DNA of 15,036 bases from CAVQGF01 sp045807945 (GTDB taxonomy: Bacteria; Acidobacteriota; Terriglobia; Terriglobales; Acidobacteriaceae). Under the pieces are notes generated by a model. That model did no database searches and had not been told where the DNA came from. It saw only the letters and a list, made by a program, of their open reading frames with translations. Below are positions 1-6,428 of the stretch, piece by piece. The DNA lies in the NCBI GenBank assembly GCA_045807945.1, contig JBJMGI010000096.1, positions 1-15,036 on the forward strand, in the 5' to 3' direction. The position numbers were made by a program, and so were the translations under genes. Positions within the stretch are counted from its first letter, which is position 1; each line of letters begins with the position of its first letter.

Positions 1-1218
1 CATTGTTGGAATTGCAGCGGCGTCGCCAAGCGGGCAGAAGGTGCGTCCAAGCATGTTCTGCGCCAGGTACTTGATGTTATCAATGTCCTTTTTCATTCCC
101 GCGCCGGCGTGAAAGCGGGTCAGAGTCTTCTTGAGCCAGTCGGTACCTTCGCGACAGGGAATGCACCAGCCGCAGCTCTCGTGCTCGTAAAACTTCATGA
201 TGCGCAGCGCGAATTTAACCATGCAGGCAGTCTCGTCTAGGATTACTACGCCACCCGAGCCGAGGAACTCGCCGCGCTTGGAGAAGCTGTCGAAGTCCAT
301 GTTGATGGCCTCGGCTTCCTCGGCAGTGAGAATAAAGGTAGAAGAGCCACCGGGAACGACGGCTTTGAGTTTCTTGCCGCCGGGAATTCCGCCGCCAACC
401 TCGTAAATCATCTTCTTCAAGGGATACCCGAGAGGTAGCTCGTAAACCCCTGGCTTATTGATATGCCCGCTGAGGCAGAAGAGGCGGGTTCCGCCGTTCT
501 TAGGCGGGCCGTAATCCGCGAATTTCTGACCGCCCATAAGAATGATGTGCGGGACGGAAGCCAGGCTCTCGACATTATTAATGACAGTGGGGCCGCCCCA
601 GAGTCCGACGACAGCAGGGAACGGAGGCCGGATGCGGGGGACGCCCCGCTTTCCTTCGAGCGATTCCATCAGGGCCGACTCTTCGCCCACTTCGTAGGCG
701 CCGGCGCCGGTGTGCCAGTAGCAATCGAACTTCTTGCCAGAGCCGAAGATGTTGTCGCCGAGAAAGCCCCTGGCATAGGCGTCGTCGATCGCCTTCTGCA
801 TGATCGTGAGCAGGTAGCGATACTCGCCGCGGATATAGATGTATCCCTTTTGCGCGCCGACGGCGAGTCCAGCGATGATGACGCCTTCAATCACCGAGTG
901 CGGATCCTGCTCGAAGATCAGGCGGTCTTTGCAGGTGCCGGGTTCGGATTCGTCGCCGTTCACCAGAATGTATTTCGGCTTGGCTGATTCTTTGGGAACG
1001 AAGCTCCACTTCATGCCGGTAGGAAAGCCGGCACCGCCGCGTCCGCGAAGGTTCGAGGTCTTCACCTCGTTGATGATCGCGTCGGGCGTCATCTGCAAGG
1101 CTTTTTGCGCGGCCTTGTAGCCATCGAGCTTCAGATAAGTCTCGATGTCGGTCGCACCTTTTCCGAAGCGCTGCGAAACGATGCGGACTTCGTCGGGATG
1201 GGAAACGAGATCAGCCAT
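1..1218 (-). CDS. nuoF: NADH-quinone oxidoreductase subunit F (complex I 51-kDa subunit), 3'-truncated by the window edge
   Basis: NuoF binds NADH and FMN and passes electrons from NADH into the iron-sulfur chain of complex I at the cytoplasmic arm. The first 406 residues are visible and the frame is open at the left edge; the family usually runs about 420-450 residues, so only the C-terminal tail is missing. Seen directly: the glycine-rich nucleotide/FMN motif GRGGAGFPTG at residues 59-68, then NGDESEPGTCKDR, the HTGAGAYEVGEESAL segment and ESLEGKRG. The N3 [4Fe-4S] ligands are C349, C352 and C355 (ESCGWCIPCREG) and C395 (FCPLGDAA). The family usually has ICGEE where this protein has EVGEE, a mild deviation. 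The start ATG shares its A with the nuoE stop (TAATG), and an AAAGGGAAA stretch upstream can act as ribosome binding site. The identification is very secure. Confidence 0.97.
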   Translation of the reverse strand, partial: MADLVSHPDEVRIVSQRFGKGATDIETYLKLDGYKAAQKALQMTPDAIINEVKTSNLRGRGGAGFPTGMKWSFVPKESAKPKYILVNGDESEPGTCKDRLIFEQDPHSVIEGVIIAGLAVGAQKGYIYIRGEYRYLLTIMQKAIDDAYARGFLGDNIFGSGKKFDCYWHTGAGAYEVGEESALMESLEGKRGVPRIRPPFPAVVGLWGGPTVINNVESLASVPHIILMGGQKFADYGPPKNGGTRLFCLSGHINKPGVYELPLGYPLKKMIYEVGGGIPGGKKLKAVVPGGSSTFILTAEEAEAINMDFDSFSKRGEFLGSGGVVILDETACMVKFALRIMKFYEHESCGWCIPCREGTDWLKKTLTRFHAGAGMKKDIDNIKYLAQNMLGRTFCPLGDAAAIPTM

Positions 1219-1703
1219 TAGCGTTTCCCTTTCGTACGATAGGAATCGAGGACTTGATCCATTGCTGCGGGCGTGAGGTTCTCGTGGAAGTCGTAATTCA
1301 CCTGTACCGCAGGCGCCCAGCTGCACGCGCCGAGGCACTCAACTTCTTCTAACGAGAAGACGCCGTCGGGAGTGGTCTGCTTGTGGCCGACGCCGAGGCG
1401 CTCCTTGCAGTGCTCGTAAAGCTCTTCACCGCCGCGCAGCATGCAACTGATGTTGGTGCAGACCTGCACGTGAAATTTTCCCATCTGGCGCGTGTGCAGC
1501 AGCGAGTAGTAGCTGATGACGTTCTTGACTTCGAGTTCGGTGAGATCGGTTTTTTGCGCGGCGTAGGTAATGGCGTCGTCAGTGAGGTGCCCGATCTCGT
1601 CCTGAATGAAGAGCAGCATGGGGACGAGGAACGATCGCTTGGTCGGATAGTCGGTGATCTTCTTTGTGATCAGCGAGTCGAGTTGTGCGGAGATTGGAAT
1701 CAC
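1218..1703 (-). CDS. nuoE: NADH-quinone oxidoreductase subunit E (complex I 24-kDa subunit)
   Basis: NuoE is a thioredoxin-fold subunit that carries the off-pathway N1a [2Fe-2S] cluster and pairs with NuoF in the NADH dehydrogenase module. The 161-residue length matches the family. An N-terminal helical region (about 1-75) is followed by the ferredoxin domain with four cluster ligands: C82 and C87 (CTNISC), and C123 and C127 (ECLGAC). The start codon is GTG and overlaps the last base of the nuoD stop (TAGTG). GGGAGAG upstream is a reasonable ribosome binding site, and no in-frame ATG fits better. The stop overlaps the nuoF start by one base, so translational coupling with both neighbours is likely. 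Confidence 0.96.
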   Translation of the reverse strand: MIPISAQLDSLITKKITDYPTKRSFLVPMLLFIQDEIGHLTDDAITYAAQKTDLTELEVKNVISYYSLLHTRQMGKFHVQVCTNISCMLRGGEELYEHCKERLGVGHKQTTPDGVFSLEEVECLGACSWAPAVQVNYDFHENLTPAAMDQVLDSYRTKGKR

Positions 1704-2935
1704 TAGCGGTCGATCTCTCCCAGAACAATGTCAATGGAACCGATGGCGGCGACGACGTCGGCGATGAGGCGGCCTTCGCACATCACGTTCAGCAACTGCA
1801 GGTTCGCGTAAGACGGCGCGCGCATGTGAACGCGATACGGTTTTGCGGTGCCGTCGCTTACGACGTAGTAGCCCATTTCACCGCGCGGGGATTCGATCGC
1901 CTGGTAAACCTCGCCGGCGGGGACGTTGAATCCTTCGGTAACGATCTTGAAGTGATAGATGAGCGCTTCCATCTGCGTCTTCATCATCTCGCGCGAAGGT
2001 AGGATGACTTTCGGCGCAGCGGCCTTAATAGGACCAGACGGCATCCCCTCGAGCGCCTGCTTCACGATGCGAATGGACTGCCGCATCTCCTGCACGCGGC
2101 AAAGATAACGCGCGTAAACATCTCCATCCTGGTGGATGGGCACTTCGAACTTGAAATTCTCGTAACCGCTGTAGGGCATGTCGCGGCGGAGGTCCCAATC
2201 GACTCCGCTGGCGCGCAGGGTAGCGCCGGTGGCGCCGAGCGCGATTCCATCTTCAGCGGAAAGATGAGCGACGCCCTTTGTTCGCTGACGCCAGATCGGA
2301 TTGTTGGTCAGCAGGTCTTCGTACTCATCAACCTTCTCTTCGAAGGTGGAAGCAAACTTCTTCACCCGATCGAGCAGTCCGATGGGAAGGTCGAGTGCAA
2401 GGCCGCCGACGCGGAAATAAGAAGTCATCAGGCGCTGTCCGCTGACCATCTCGTAGAGCCGCAGCAGCTCTTCGCGCTCGCGGAAGCAATATAAGAAGAC
2501 GGTCATCGCGCCCATGTCGAGGGCGGAAGTGCCGAGCCAGACCAGATGCGAGCTGATGCGCTGCAGCTCGTGGAACATCACACGGACCCACTGCGCGCGT
2601 GCGGGAATCTCGAGCCCCAAAAGTTTTTCCACTGCCAGCACGTAGCAGAGGTTGTTGATCATGGGGCAGAGATAGTCGATGCGGTCCGTGAGGACTACGA
2701 CCTGCTGATAGAACTTGGCCTCGCAGGTCTTCTCGATGCCCGTGTGCAGGAAGCCGATGTCGGGCAGCATGCGCACGACATTCTCGCCATCAATCTCAAG
2801 CACCAGGCGGAGCACACCGTGCGTGGACGGGTGCTGCGGGCCCATGTTGAGGATCATTGTCCGGCCGTCGGACTCAGGTGAAGGCGCGAGAGTGGCGAGG
2901 CCGGGAGTTCCGCCACGGTAGGGAGCGTCTGCCAT
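1703..2935 (-). CDS. nuoD: NADH-quinone oxidoreductase subunit D (complex I 49-kDa subunit)
   Basis: NuoD helps form the quinone-binding pocket at the junction of the peripheral and membrane arms; it descends from the large subunit of [NiFe] hydrogenases. The protein has 410 residues, normal for a NuoD that is not fused to NuoC. Family motifs are visible: NMGPQHPSTHGVLRL near the N-terminus, GFLHTGIEK, DRIDYLCPM, ESPRGEMGYYVVSDG, and the typical C-terminus DIVLGEIDR. The frame stays open upstream to about 3355, but that part lies antisense-free within nuoC and matches nothing in NuoD. The ATG at 2935 is therefore the start; it shares a base with the nuoC stop (TAATG) and has GGAGG a few bases upstream. 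Confidence 0.97.
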   Translation of the reverse strand: MADAPYRGGTPGLATLAPSPESDGRTMILNMGPQHPSTHGVLRLVLEIDGENVVRMLPDIGFLHTGIEKTCEAKFYQQVVVLTDRIDYLCPMINNLCYVLAVEKLLGLEIPARAQWVRVMFHELQRISSHLVWLGTSALDMGAMTVFLYCFREREELLRLYEMVSGQRLMTSYFRVGGLALDLPIGLLDRVKKFASTFEEKVDEYEDLLTNNPIWRQRTKGVAHLSAEDGIALGATGATLRASGVDWDLRRDMPYSGYENFKFEVPIHQDGDVYARYLCRVQEMRQSIRIVKQALEGMPSGPIKAAAPKVILPSREMMKTQMEALIYHFKIVTEGFNVPAGEVYQAIESPRGEMGYYVVSDGTAKPYRVHMRAPSYANLQLLNVMCEGRLIADVVAAIGSIDIVLGEIDR

Positions 2936-3426
2936 TAGCGGAAGCCCTCCACCGGATAGTCTTTGCGGAGCGGATTGCCCTTCCAGTCGTCGGGCATCAT
3001 GATGCGCTTCAGGTTCGGATGTCCGAGGAAGCGAACGCCGAAGAGGTCGAAAACTTCGCGCTCGAAGAAATTCGCCGTCGGCCAGACCGGAACGATGGAT
3101 TCGAGCACCGGATCGTCGCCGGGGAGCTGCACCTTCAGACGGATGCGTTCCTTCTTGGAATGGGAAAGCAAGTGGTAGATGACTTCGAAGCGCGGCTCGC
3201 GCGGATGCATATCCACGCAGGTAAGGTCGCACATAAAGTTGAAAGTCTGGCGGTCGCGCAGGAAGAAACAAGCGTCGCGTATAAATGCCGACTCGATGAT
3301 TACCGTAAGTTCGTCGCGATCGAACTTGCCACCCTTGAGTGCCGCGGAGTTCCACTCAATCAGAGCAGAGACGGCGCTGCGGGACTTGAGCTGTTCCAGG
3401 TCGGTGATGGCGGGGGAATTGGACAT
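2935..3426 (-). CDS. nuoC: NADH-quinone oxidoreductase subunit C (complex I 30-kDa subunit)
   Basis: NuoC is a structural subunit of the connecting module that packs against NuoD near the quinone site. The 163-residue product carries the family signature in its C-terminal half: YHLLSHSKKERIRLKV, then FFEREVFDLFGVRFLGHP, and RIMMPDDWKGNPLRKDYP. The ATG at 3426 lies 11 bases after the nuoA stop and has no clear Shine-Dalgarno sequence, so it may depend on ribosomes arriving from nuoA. The frame is open further upstream to about 3909, but that part overlaps nuoA out of frame and is not NuoC-like. It directly follows nuoA: nuoB, usually found between them, is missing. Confidence 0.96.
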   Translation of the reverse strand: MSNSPAITDLEQLKSRSAVSALIEWNSAALKGGKFDRDELTVIIESAFIRDACFFLRDRQTFNFMCDLTCVDMHPREPRFEVIYHLLSHSKKERIRLKVQLPGDDPVLESIVPVWPTANFFEREVFDLFGVRFLGHPNLKRIMMPDDWKGNPLRKDYPVEGFR

Positions 3427-3437
3427 GAGTGTTTGAA

Positions 3438-3830
3438 TCAGCGCTTGGGTTCTGGCCTCGCCATCGCCCAGTCGAGCACACCCTTCTTCCACATGTAGAG
3501 GAATCCGCCGATTACTACGGCGATGTACACCAGCATCTCGAAGAATCCGAACATCTTGAGCTCTCGGTAGATCACGGCCCAGGGATAAAGGAAAATCGCT
3601 TCCACGTCGAACAGGATGAAGAGGATGCCGACCATGAAAAACTTTACGGAGAAGCGTTCGCGCGCGTCGCCGGTGGGAGTGATGCCGCACTCGTAAGGCT
3701 GCATCTTGGCGCGGCTGTATCTTTTCTTGCCCAGCAGGGAAGTAAGCACGATCATTCCGACCGCCATGCCAAGCGCGGCGCAGGCATGAATCAACAACGG
3801 CACGTAACGGGCGAAATAATTGCTTTCCAT
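3438..3830 (-). CDS. nuoA: NADH-quinone oxidoreductase subunit A
   Basis: NuoA is a small membrane subunit of complex I next to the quinone channel. The 130-residue protein has three predicted membrane helices (about residues 8-31, 63-85 and 95-114). It has the conserved loop motif PYECG (45-49) and the acidic membrane motif FDVEAIFLYPWA (74-85). The ATG at 3830 begins MESNYFARYVPLL, the usual NuoA N-terminus. An in-frame TTG at 3872 would add 14 unconserved residues and would sit at the predicted transcription start, so it is rejected. No strong Shine-Dalgarno is visible. It is the first gene of the operon. Confidence 0.95.
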   Translation of the reverse strand: MESNYFARYVPLLIHACAALGMAVGMIVLTSLLGKKRYSRAKMQPYECGITPTGDARERFSVKFFMVGILFILFDVEAIFLYPWAVIYRELKMFGFFEMLVYIAVVIGGFLYMWKKGVLDWAMARPEPKR

Positions 3831-3853
3831 ATTGTGGGCTGCGGTATAATCGC

Positions 3854-3870
3854 GCCACTCGCGGAGTGGC
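3854..3870 (-). promoter_or_regulatory. Perfect hairpin in the predicted nuoA 5' leader
   Basis: Two perfect 7-base arms (GCCACTC and GAGTGGC) enclose a 3-base loop. On the minus strand the hairpin lies between the predicted transcription start (about 3873) and the nuoA ATG at 3830. No T-run follows, so it does not look like an intrinsic terminator. It could stabilise the 5' end of the nuo transcript or affect initiation; that role is inference. Confidence 0.4.
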
Positions 3871-3879
3871 AAACGTTCT

Positions 3880-3909
3880 ACTGTAAATTTTCGCGCTAAG
3901 TAGTGTCAA
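3880..3909 (-). promoter_or_regulatory. Predicted sigma70-like promoter of the nuo operon
   Basis: Reading the minus strand, a perfect -35 hexamer TTGACA (3909-3904) is followed after 18 bases by TACAGT (3885-3880), which matches TATAAT at four of six positions. Transcription would start near 3873 and give a leader of about 40 bases before nuoA. It lies in the 162-bp gap between the divergent nuoA and the 203-aa gene. The -10 box lies inside one arm of the inverted repeat at 3880-3930. Confidence 0.55.
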
Positions 3910-3930
3910 GTTTTCGGCGTGATTTACAGT
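3880..3930. repeat. Perfect 9-bp inverted repeat spanning the nuo promoter
   Basis: ACTGTAAAT at 3880-3888 has an exact inverted copy, ATTTACAGT, at 3922-3930. The arm centres are 42 bp apart, close to four helical turns, so both arms would face the same side of the DNA. One arm covers the predicted nuo -10 box. This geometry fits two sites for a looping or cooperative regulator controlling divergent transcription. The protein that might bind is unknown. Confidence 0.4.
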
Positions 3931-3992
3931 ATGAAAAACGCAAGAAAATCGCTGCTTGCACCTTGATCAAACGTATTTAGAAACCCAGGCTC

Positions 3993-4604
3993 ATGATTTT
4001 CGGATTCAACACAGACGTCAAAGTTGGCGATACCGTCTACCACGTGCAAAGTGAAGCACGTAAGTCTGATCAATTGCTGCAGACACAAGTGTTCGTGCGC
4101 GGGCGTTGCATAGGGAAGAAGGCGACGTCGTATGCGGAGAAGGTGGGCGCACCAGATTTCAACGACGATCGCATGCACGAGATGTTGAAGTCGCAGCATA
4201 AGACCATCTTGGAAGCTGTACGCGAAGATCGGGTAGAAGGACTGCTCGAAAAATCTGACAGCGTAAGAATCCCGGCGAACGCAGCAGCCGGCAGCAATGG
4301 CGGCGAACTGAGTCTCACATGGGACAACGCGCACTCCGTCTACAAAGAAAATAATCTCCATCTTCTATTCACTGTGACCGAATCGGGCAAGCCAGTGACC
4401 GGCGCGAAGCTGATCTCGAAGTTCCTGATCGCGAATTCGCAAGAGCCGCCCATCTTCTCGCAAGCTGTGACCGACGAGAATGGATCGGCGGACATGAAGA
4501 TTTTTCTTGATGAAGCTGCGCTTGCGGATGCGGCGGTCCTGGTGCAAGCCACCTTGGGCGAGAAGCACGCCACGCGGAAGTTCCGTCTGCATCGACATTC
4601 CTAA
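3993..4604 (+). CDS. Conserved-looking hypothetical protein, 203 aa, possible C-terminal beta-sandwich domain
   Basis: I do not recognise a named family. The N-terminal part (about 1-50) begins MIFGFNTDVKVGDTVYHVQS and reads as a compact beta-rich domain. The middle (about 55-90) is charged and probably helical. The last 100 residues have alternating hydrophobic strands (LHLLFTVTESGKPVTGAKL, then a DENGSADMKIFL turn) like Ig-type or transthyretin-like accessory domains. There is no signal peptide and no membrane segment, so it is probably cytoplasmic. The ATG at 3993 has only a weak purine stretch upstream. Its stop touches the start of the ThiS-like gene, which suggests one transcript. No function is assigned. 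Confidence 0.75.
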   Translation: MIFGFNTDVKVGDTVYHVQSEARKSDQLLQTQVFVRGRCIGKKATSYAEKVGAPDFNDDRMHEMLKSQHKTILEAVREDRVEGLLEKSDSVRIPANAAAGSNGGELSLTWDNAHSVYKENNLHLLFTVTESGKPVTGAKLISKFLIANSQEPPIFSQAVTDENGSADMKIFLDEAALADAAVLVQATLGEKHATRKFRLHRHS

Positions 4605-4835
4605 ATGAAGCTGATCATCAATGGGGAAGAGAAGCCGGTGGACAACGTGTCTTCCGTCTCCGACCTGTTGCGTGAACTCGGCTTGAAAGCTGATCGCGTT
4701 GCGGTGGAACTGAATCGCGAGATCGCCGCGCGCACGTCTTGGGATTCCACGAAACTCAAAGATGGCGATAGGCTGGAGATCGTCCAGTTCGTCGGCGGCG
4801 GGTGCTGCGCGGAATCTCTGACGGCCAATTTGTAA
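4605..4835 (+). CDS. thiS: ThiS-like sulfur carrier protein with a C-terminal extension
   Basis: ThiS is a ubiquitin-fold protein whose C-terminal glycine becomes a thiocarboxylate, the sulfur donor for the thiamin thiazole ring. The 76-residue sequence has the ThiS pattern: beta strand MKLIINGE, VSDLLRELGL, the highly typical VAVELNREI (33-41), and LKDGDRLEIVQFVGGG (51-66). ThiS normally ends at the glycines, but here ten residues follow (67-76, starting Cys-Cys). Activation would need a free Gly-Gly end, so the tail would have to be cleaved off, or the protein acts differently. The start follows the preceding stop with no gap. No thiG, thiF or other thi gene is nearby, so the pathway is inferred only from the family. 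Confidence 0.85.
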   Translation: MKLIINGEEKPVDNVSSVSDLLRELGLKADRVAVELNREIAARTSWDSTKLKDGDRLEIVQFVGGGCCAESLTANL

Positions 4836-4865
4836 TTTGCAATCGGCGGCGAGATACTAACGCGG

Positions 4866-5483
4866 ATGCGCCTCCGCTCCGCGGTTTTATGTATCGTCGT
4901 CTCACCTTGTCTTCTTGCGCAGCAGACGGCGAAGCCTAGTACTGAGCCGCCCAAGGACAGCTCCACTGCTGTTCAATCCTGCGGGATTGGCACCATAGAC
5001 GAGTATCTAGCGGCGAAAAATAGAGCAAAAAGAGTACACAACAAAAATCCTCTTCCGAGCGATGTGTGCGTCTTCGGTTGGTGCCGCACGAATCCCAATT
5101 CTCCCGACCCTAATAATCTACCCAGCTCGCACCCGGATGACACCGCCGGGCCTCCGCCTCAGGATCAAGACGAAAGCTCAAGCAAGCCGGTGTTTGGTCC
5201 GACATGCGATGTCTATTCGGCTGTCCATGATGTGGAAGTCGGGGACTTTAATTACGGCGATAAAAATTATCGTGGTGCTCTCGTACGTTACCAGACAGCA
5301 CTCGACGAAAAACCGAACGATCCGGGAATCCTGCTCAGACTAGGGAAGGCGTTTGAAAAAGTAGGAGAACTGGAAAAAGCGAGAGAAAAGTACGAAGCCA
5401 GCATCACCGCAGGACCAGACAAACCATCCGCCAAAGAAGCCACGGCTGCTCTCGACCGGATCAAAGCCAAAATCTCAAAGTAG
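4866..5483 (+). CDS. Exported tetratricopeptide-repeat protein
   Basis: The 205-residue product starts with a short signal peptide (two arginines, hydrophobic core to about residue 17, likely cleavage after LLA near residue 18). Cys15 is preceded by proline, so it is a poor lipobox. A low-complexity Pro/Asp/Ser-rich linker fills about residues 75-108. Residues about 120-185 form two TPR units: VEVGDFNYGDKNYRGALVRY and LRLGKAFEKVGELEKAREKY, each with the usual small and aromatic pattern. Cysteines at 39, 68, 73 and 114 could form disulfides outside the cytoplasm. It lies 30 bases after the ThiS-like gene and may share its transcript. Likely a periplasmic scaffold; the partner is unknown. Confidence 0.8.
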   Translation: MRLRSAVLCIVVSPCLLAQQTAKPSTEPPKDSSTAVQSCGIGTIDEYLAAKNRAKRVHNKNPLPSDVCVFGWCRTNPNSPDPNNLPSSHPDDTAGPPPQDQDESSSKPVFGPTCDVYSAVHDVEVGDFNYGDKNYRGALVRYQTALDEKPNDPGILLRLGKAFEKVGELEKAREKYEASITAGPDKPSAKEATAALDRIKAKISK

Positions 5484-5527
5484 AGCGTTGTTATCCAATC
5501 AGGTTCCCCTCTTACGCAGTTTTCCGC

Positions 5528-5555
5528 TTGACTCCCATCATTTTCGTCTTAAGAT
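5528..5555 (+). promoter_or_regulatory. Predicted promoter of the MerR-type regulator gene
   Basis: TTGACT (5528-5533) is followed after 16 bases by TAAGAT (5550-5555), which matches TATAAT at four of six positions. The first palindrome overlaps the 3' end of the -10 box and the expected transcription start. That arrangement suits repression by a bound protein. Confidence 0.4.
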
Positions 5556-5568
5556 GTTTTAAACATTT
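5552..5568. promoter_or_regulatory. Palindromic operator candidate, copy 1
   Basis: ATGTTT-T-AAACAT at 5554-5566 is a perfect 6-bp dyad around one base, and it extends imperfectly outward (AAg and tTT). It is the same sequence class as the longer palindrome centred 26 bp downstream. It overlaps the predicted -10 region of the MerR-type gene. Confidence 0.55.
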
Positions 5569-5576
5569 TAGTAAGT

Positions 5577-5595
5577 GAAATGTTTGAAACATTTC
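5577..5595. promoter_or_regulatory. Palindromic operator candidate, copy 2 (perfect 9-bp arms)
   Basis: GAAATGTTT-G-AAACATTTC is a perfect 19-bp palindrome centred on 5586. Its core ATGTTT-N-AAACAT is identical to copy 1, centred on 5560. It lies just upstream of the preferred ATG of the MerR-type gene at 5605. Autoregulation by that protein is the simplest explanation, but this is inference. Confidence 0.6.
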
Positions 5596-5604
5596 GAGAC
5601 CAGA

Positions 5605-6078
5605 ATGAAGCAAGGATATGCATCGAAGGAAGTGATGGCGCTGACGGGTATCACGGCGCGCCAGCTGCAGTGGTGGGATGAGCGCGGAGTGGTTTGTCCG
5701 GAGCGCGAAGGCAGGAACCGCATTTACTCGATGGCAGACCTGGCAGAGGTCTCGGTTATCTGCGAGCTGCGCGACAAGGGTTTCTCGCTGCAGCGCATCC
5801 GCAAGATCATGCGCTTCCTGCAGCGCGAGTTGGGGCGCAGGCTGGTGGAGACAGCTTCGGCAGGCTCGGAATACCACCTGCTGACGGATGGGAAGAAAAT
5901 CTTCCTCGAGAATTCGGCGAACGAGATCATTGACATTCTGAAGAACGCGCGCCAGCCGATCTTTACGGTTTGTTTGACGGACGCGGTGAAACGCATCCAA
6001 GCAGATGTGAAGCAGATGAAAAAAGCGAATGGGGCAGTGCGTCCCCGGTCGCGAAGCTTGAACAAAAAGTACGCGTAG
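5605..6078 (+). CDS. MerR-family transcriptional regulator
   Basis: The 157-residue protein has an N-terminal winged helix-turn-helix of the MerR type (about 4-75): YASKEVMALTGITARQLQWW forms the helix-turn-helix, followed by the wing with REGRNRIYSMADL and VICELRDKGFSLQRIRKIM. The helix after it (about 65-85) probably dimerises. The C-terminal part (about 90-140) lacks the cysteine set of metal-sensing MerR proteins; its only cysteines are 31, 53 and 123, so the signal is unknown. A GTG at 5575 would extend the protein by 10 residues, but its codons run through the 19-bp palindrome, so the ATG at 5605 is preferred. The small four-cysteine gene follows after 51 bases. Autorepression through the upstream palindromes is likely. 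Confidence 0.85.
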   Translation: MKQGYASKEVMALTGITARQLQWWDERGVVCPEREGRNRIYSMADLAEVSVICELRDKGFSLQRIRKIMRFLQRELGRRLVETASAGSEYHLLTDGKKIFLENSANEIIDILKNARQPIFTVCLTDAVKRIQADVKQMKKANGAVRPRSRSLNKKYA

Positions 6079-6129
6079 AACACGGATGTTGGTTCAGCAG
6101 GTTGCAGGAAATGTCACCAGGGAGGTGTC

Positions 6130-6393
6130 ATGGTCCAGGAACTGAATGTACTGACGGAGTGGATCCCGGAGCAGATGGAGCCGGGTACGGTGTTCGTGCT
6201 GGAAAACGCGGGCGACGTCGGCAACAACGACGACCCGTATTGGGCGGTGCTTTCTTGCCCGGAATGCGGAACGCTGGGGCTCATCACGCGACGGCAGATA
6301 TCGGGATTGCTGCCGGTGATCTGTGGCTCCGATCAGTGCTCGGCGCAGTTCTTTATCCGTGACAACGACGTTAAGGTTCGCAAACCTAGTTAG
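6130..6393 (+). CDS. Small hypothetical protein with a zinc-ribbon-like four-cysteine pattern
   Basis: This 87-residue protein is not assigned to a named family. Its main feature is two cysteine pairs, C43-P-E-C46 and C65-(x4)-C70, joined by an 18-residue hydrophobic linker. That spacing resembles a zinc ribbon or rubredoxin-like knuckle, so it probably binds zinc and could contact nucleic acid or protein. There is no signal peptide or membrane span. A strong GGGAGGTG ribosome binding site lies just before the ATG. It follows the MerR-type gene and is closed by a strong terminator at 6429-6461, so the two may share a transcript. Confidence 0.7.
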   Translation: MVQELNVLTEWIPEQMEPGTVFVLENAGDVGNNDDPYWAVLSCPECGTLGLITRRQISGLLPVICGSDQCSAQFFIRDNDVKVRKPS

Positions 6394-6428
6394 GTGCCCT
6401 GGCGGGGCCTGGCTATGGACGGTGGTAG

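Noticed and set aside
463..987. Long plus-strand open frame antisense to nuoF
   Set aside because: It mirrors the codon pattern of a GC-rich real gene. It has no ribosome binding site and no recognisable product.
2936..3355. Upstream open extension of the nuoD frame
   Set aside because: It runs out of frame through nuoC on the same strand, and its sequence is arginine-rich and unlike NuoD. The ATG at 2935 has a Shine-Dalgarno and the correct N-terminus.
2857..3498. 213-codon plus-strand frame antisense to nuoC and nuoD
   Set aside because: Both opposite-strand genes are certain, and this frame is explained by their third-position GC bias.
3820..3850. TATAAT hexamer on the plus strand at 3845-3850 as promoter of the 203-aa gene
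   Set aside because: It lies 143 bases from the start, overlaps the nuoA leader, and has no -35 box at suitable distance.
3427..3909. Upstream open extension of the nuoC frame
   Set aside because: It overlaps nuoA out of frame and is not similar to NuoC; the ATG at 3426 gives the standard length.
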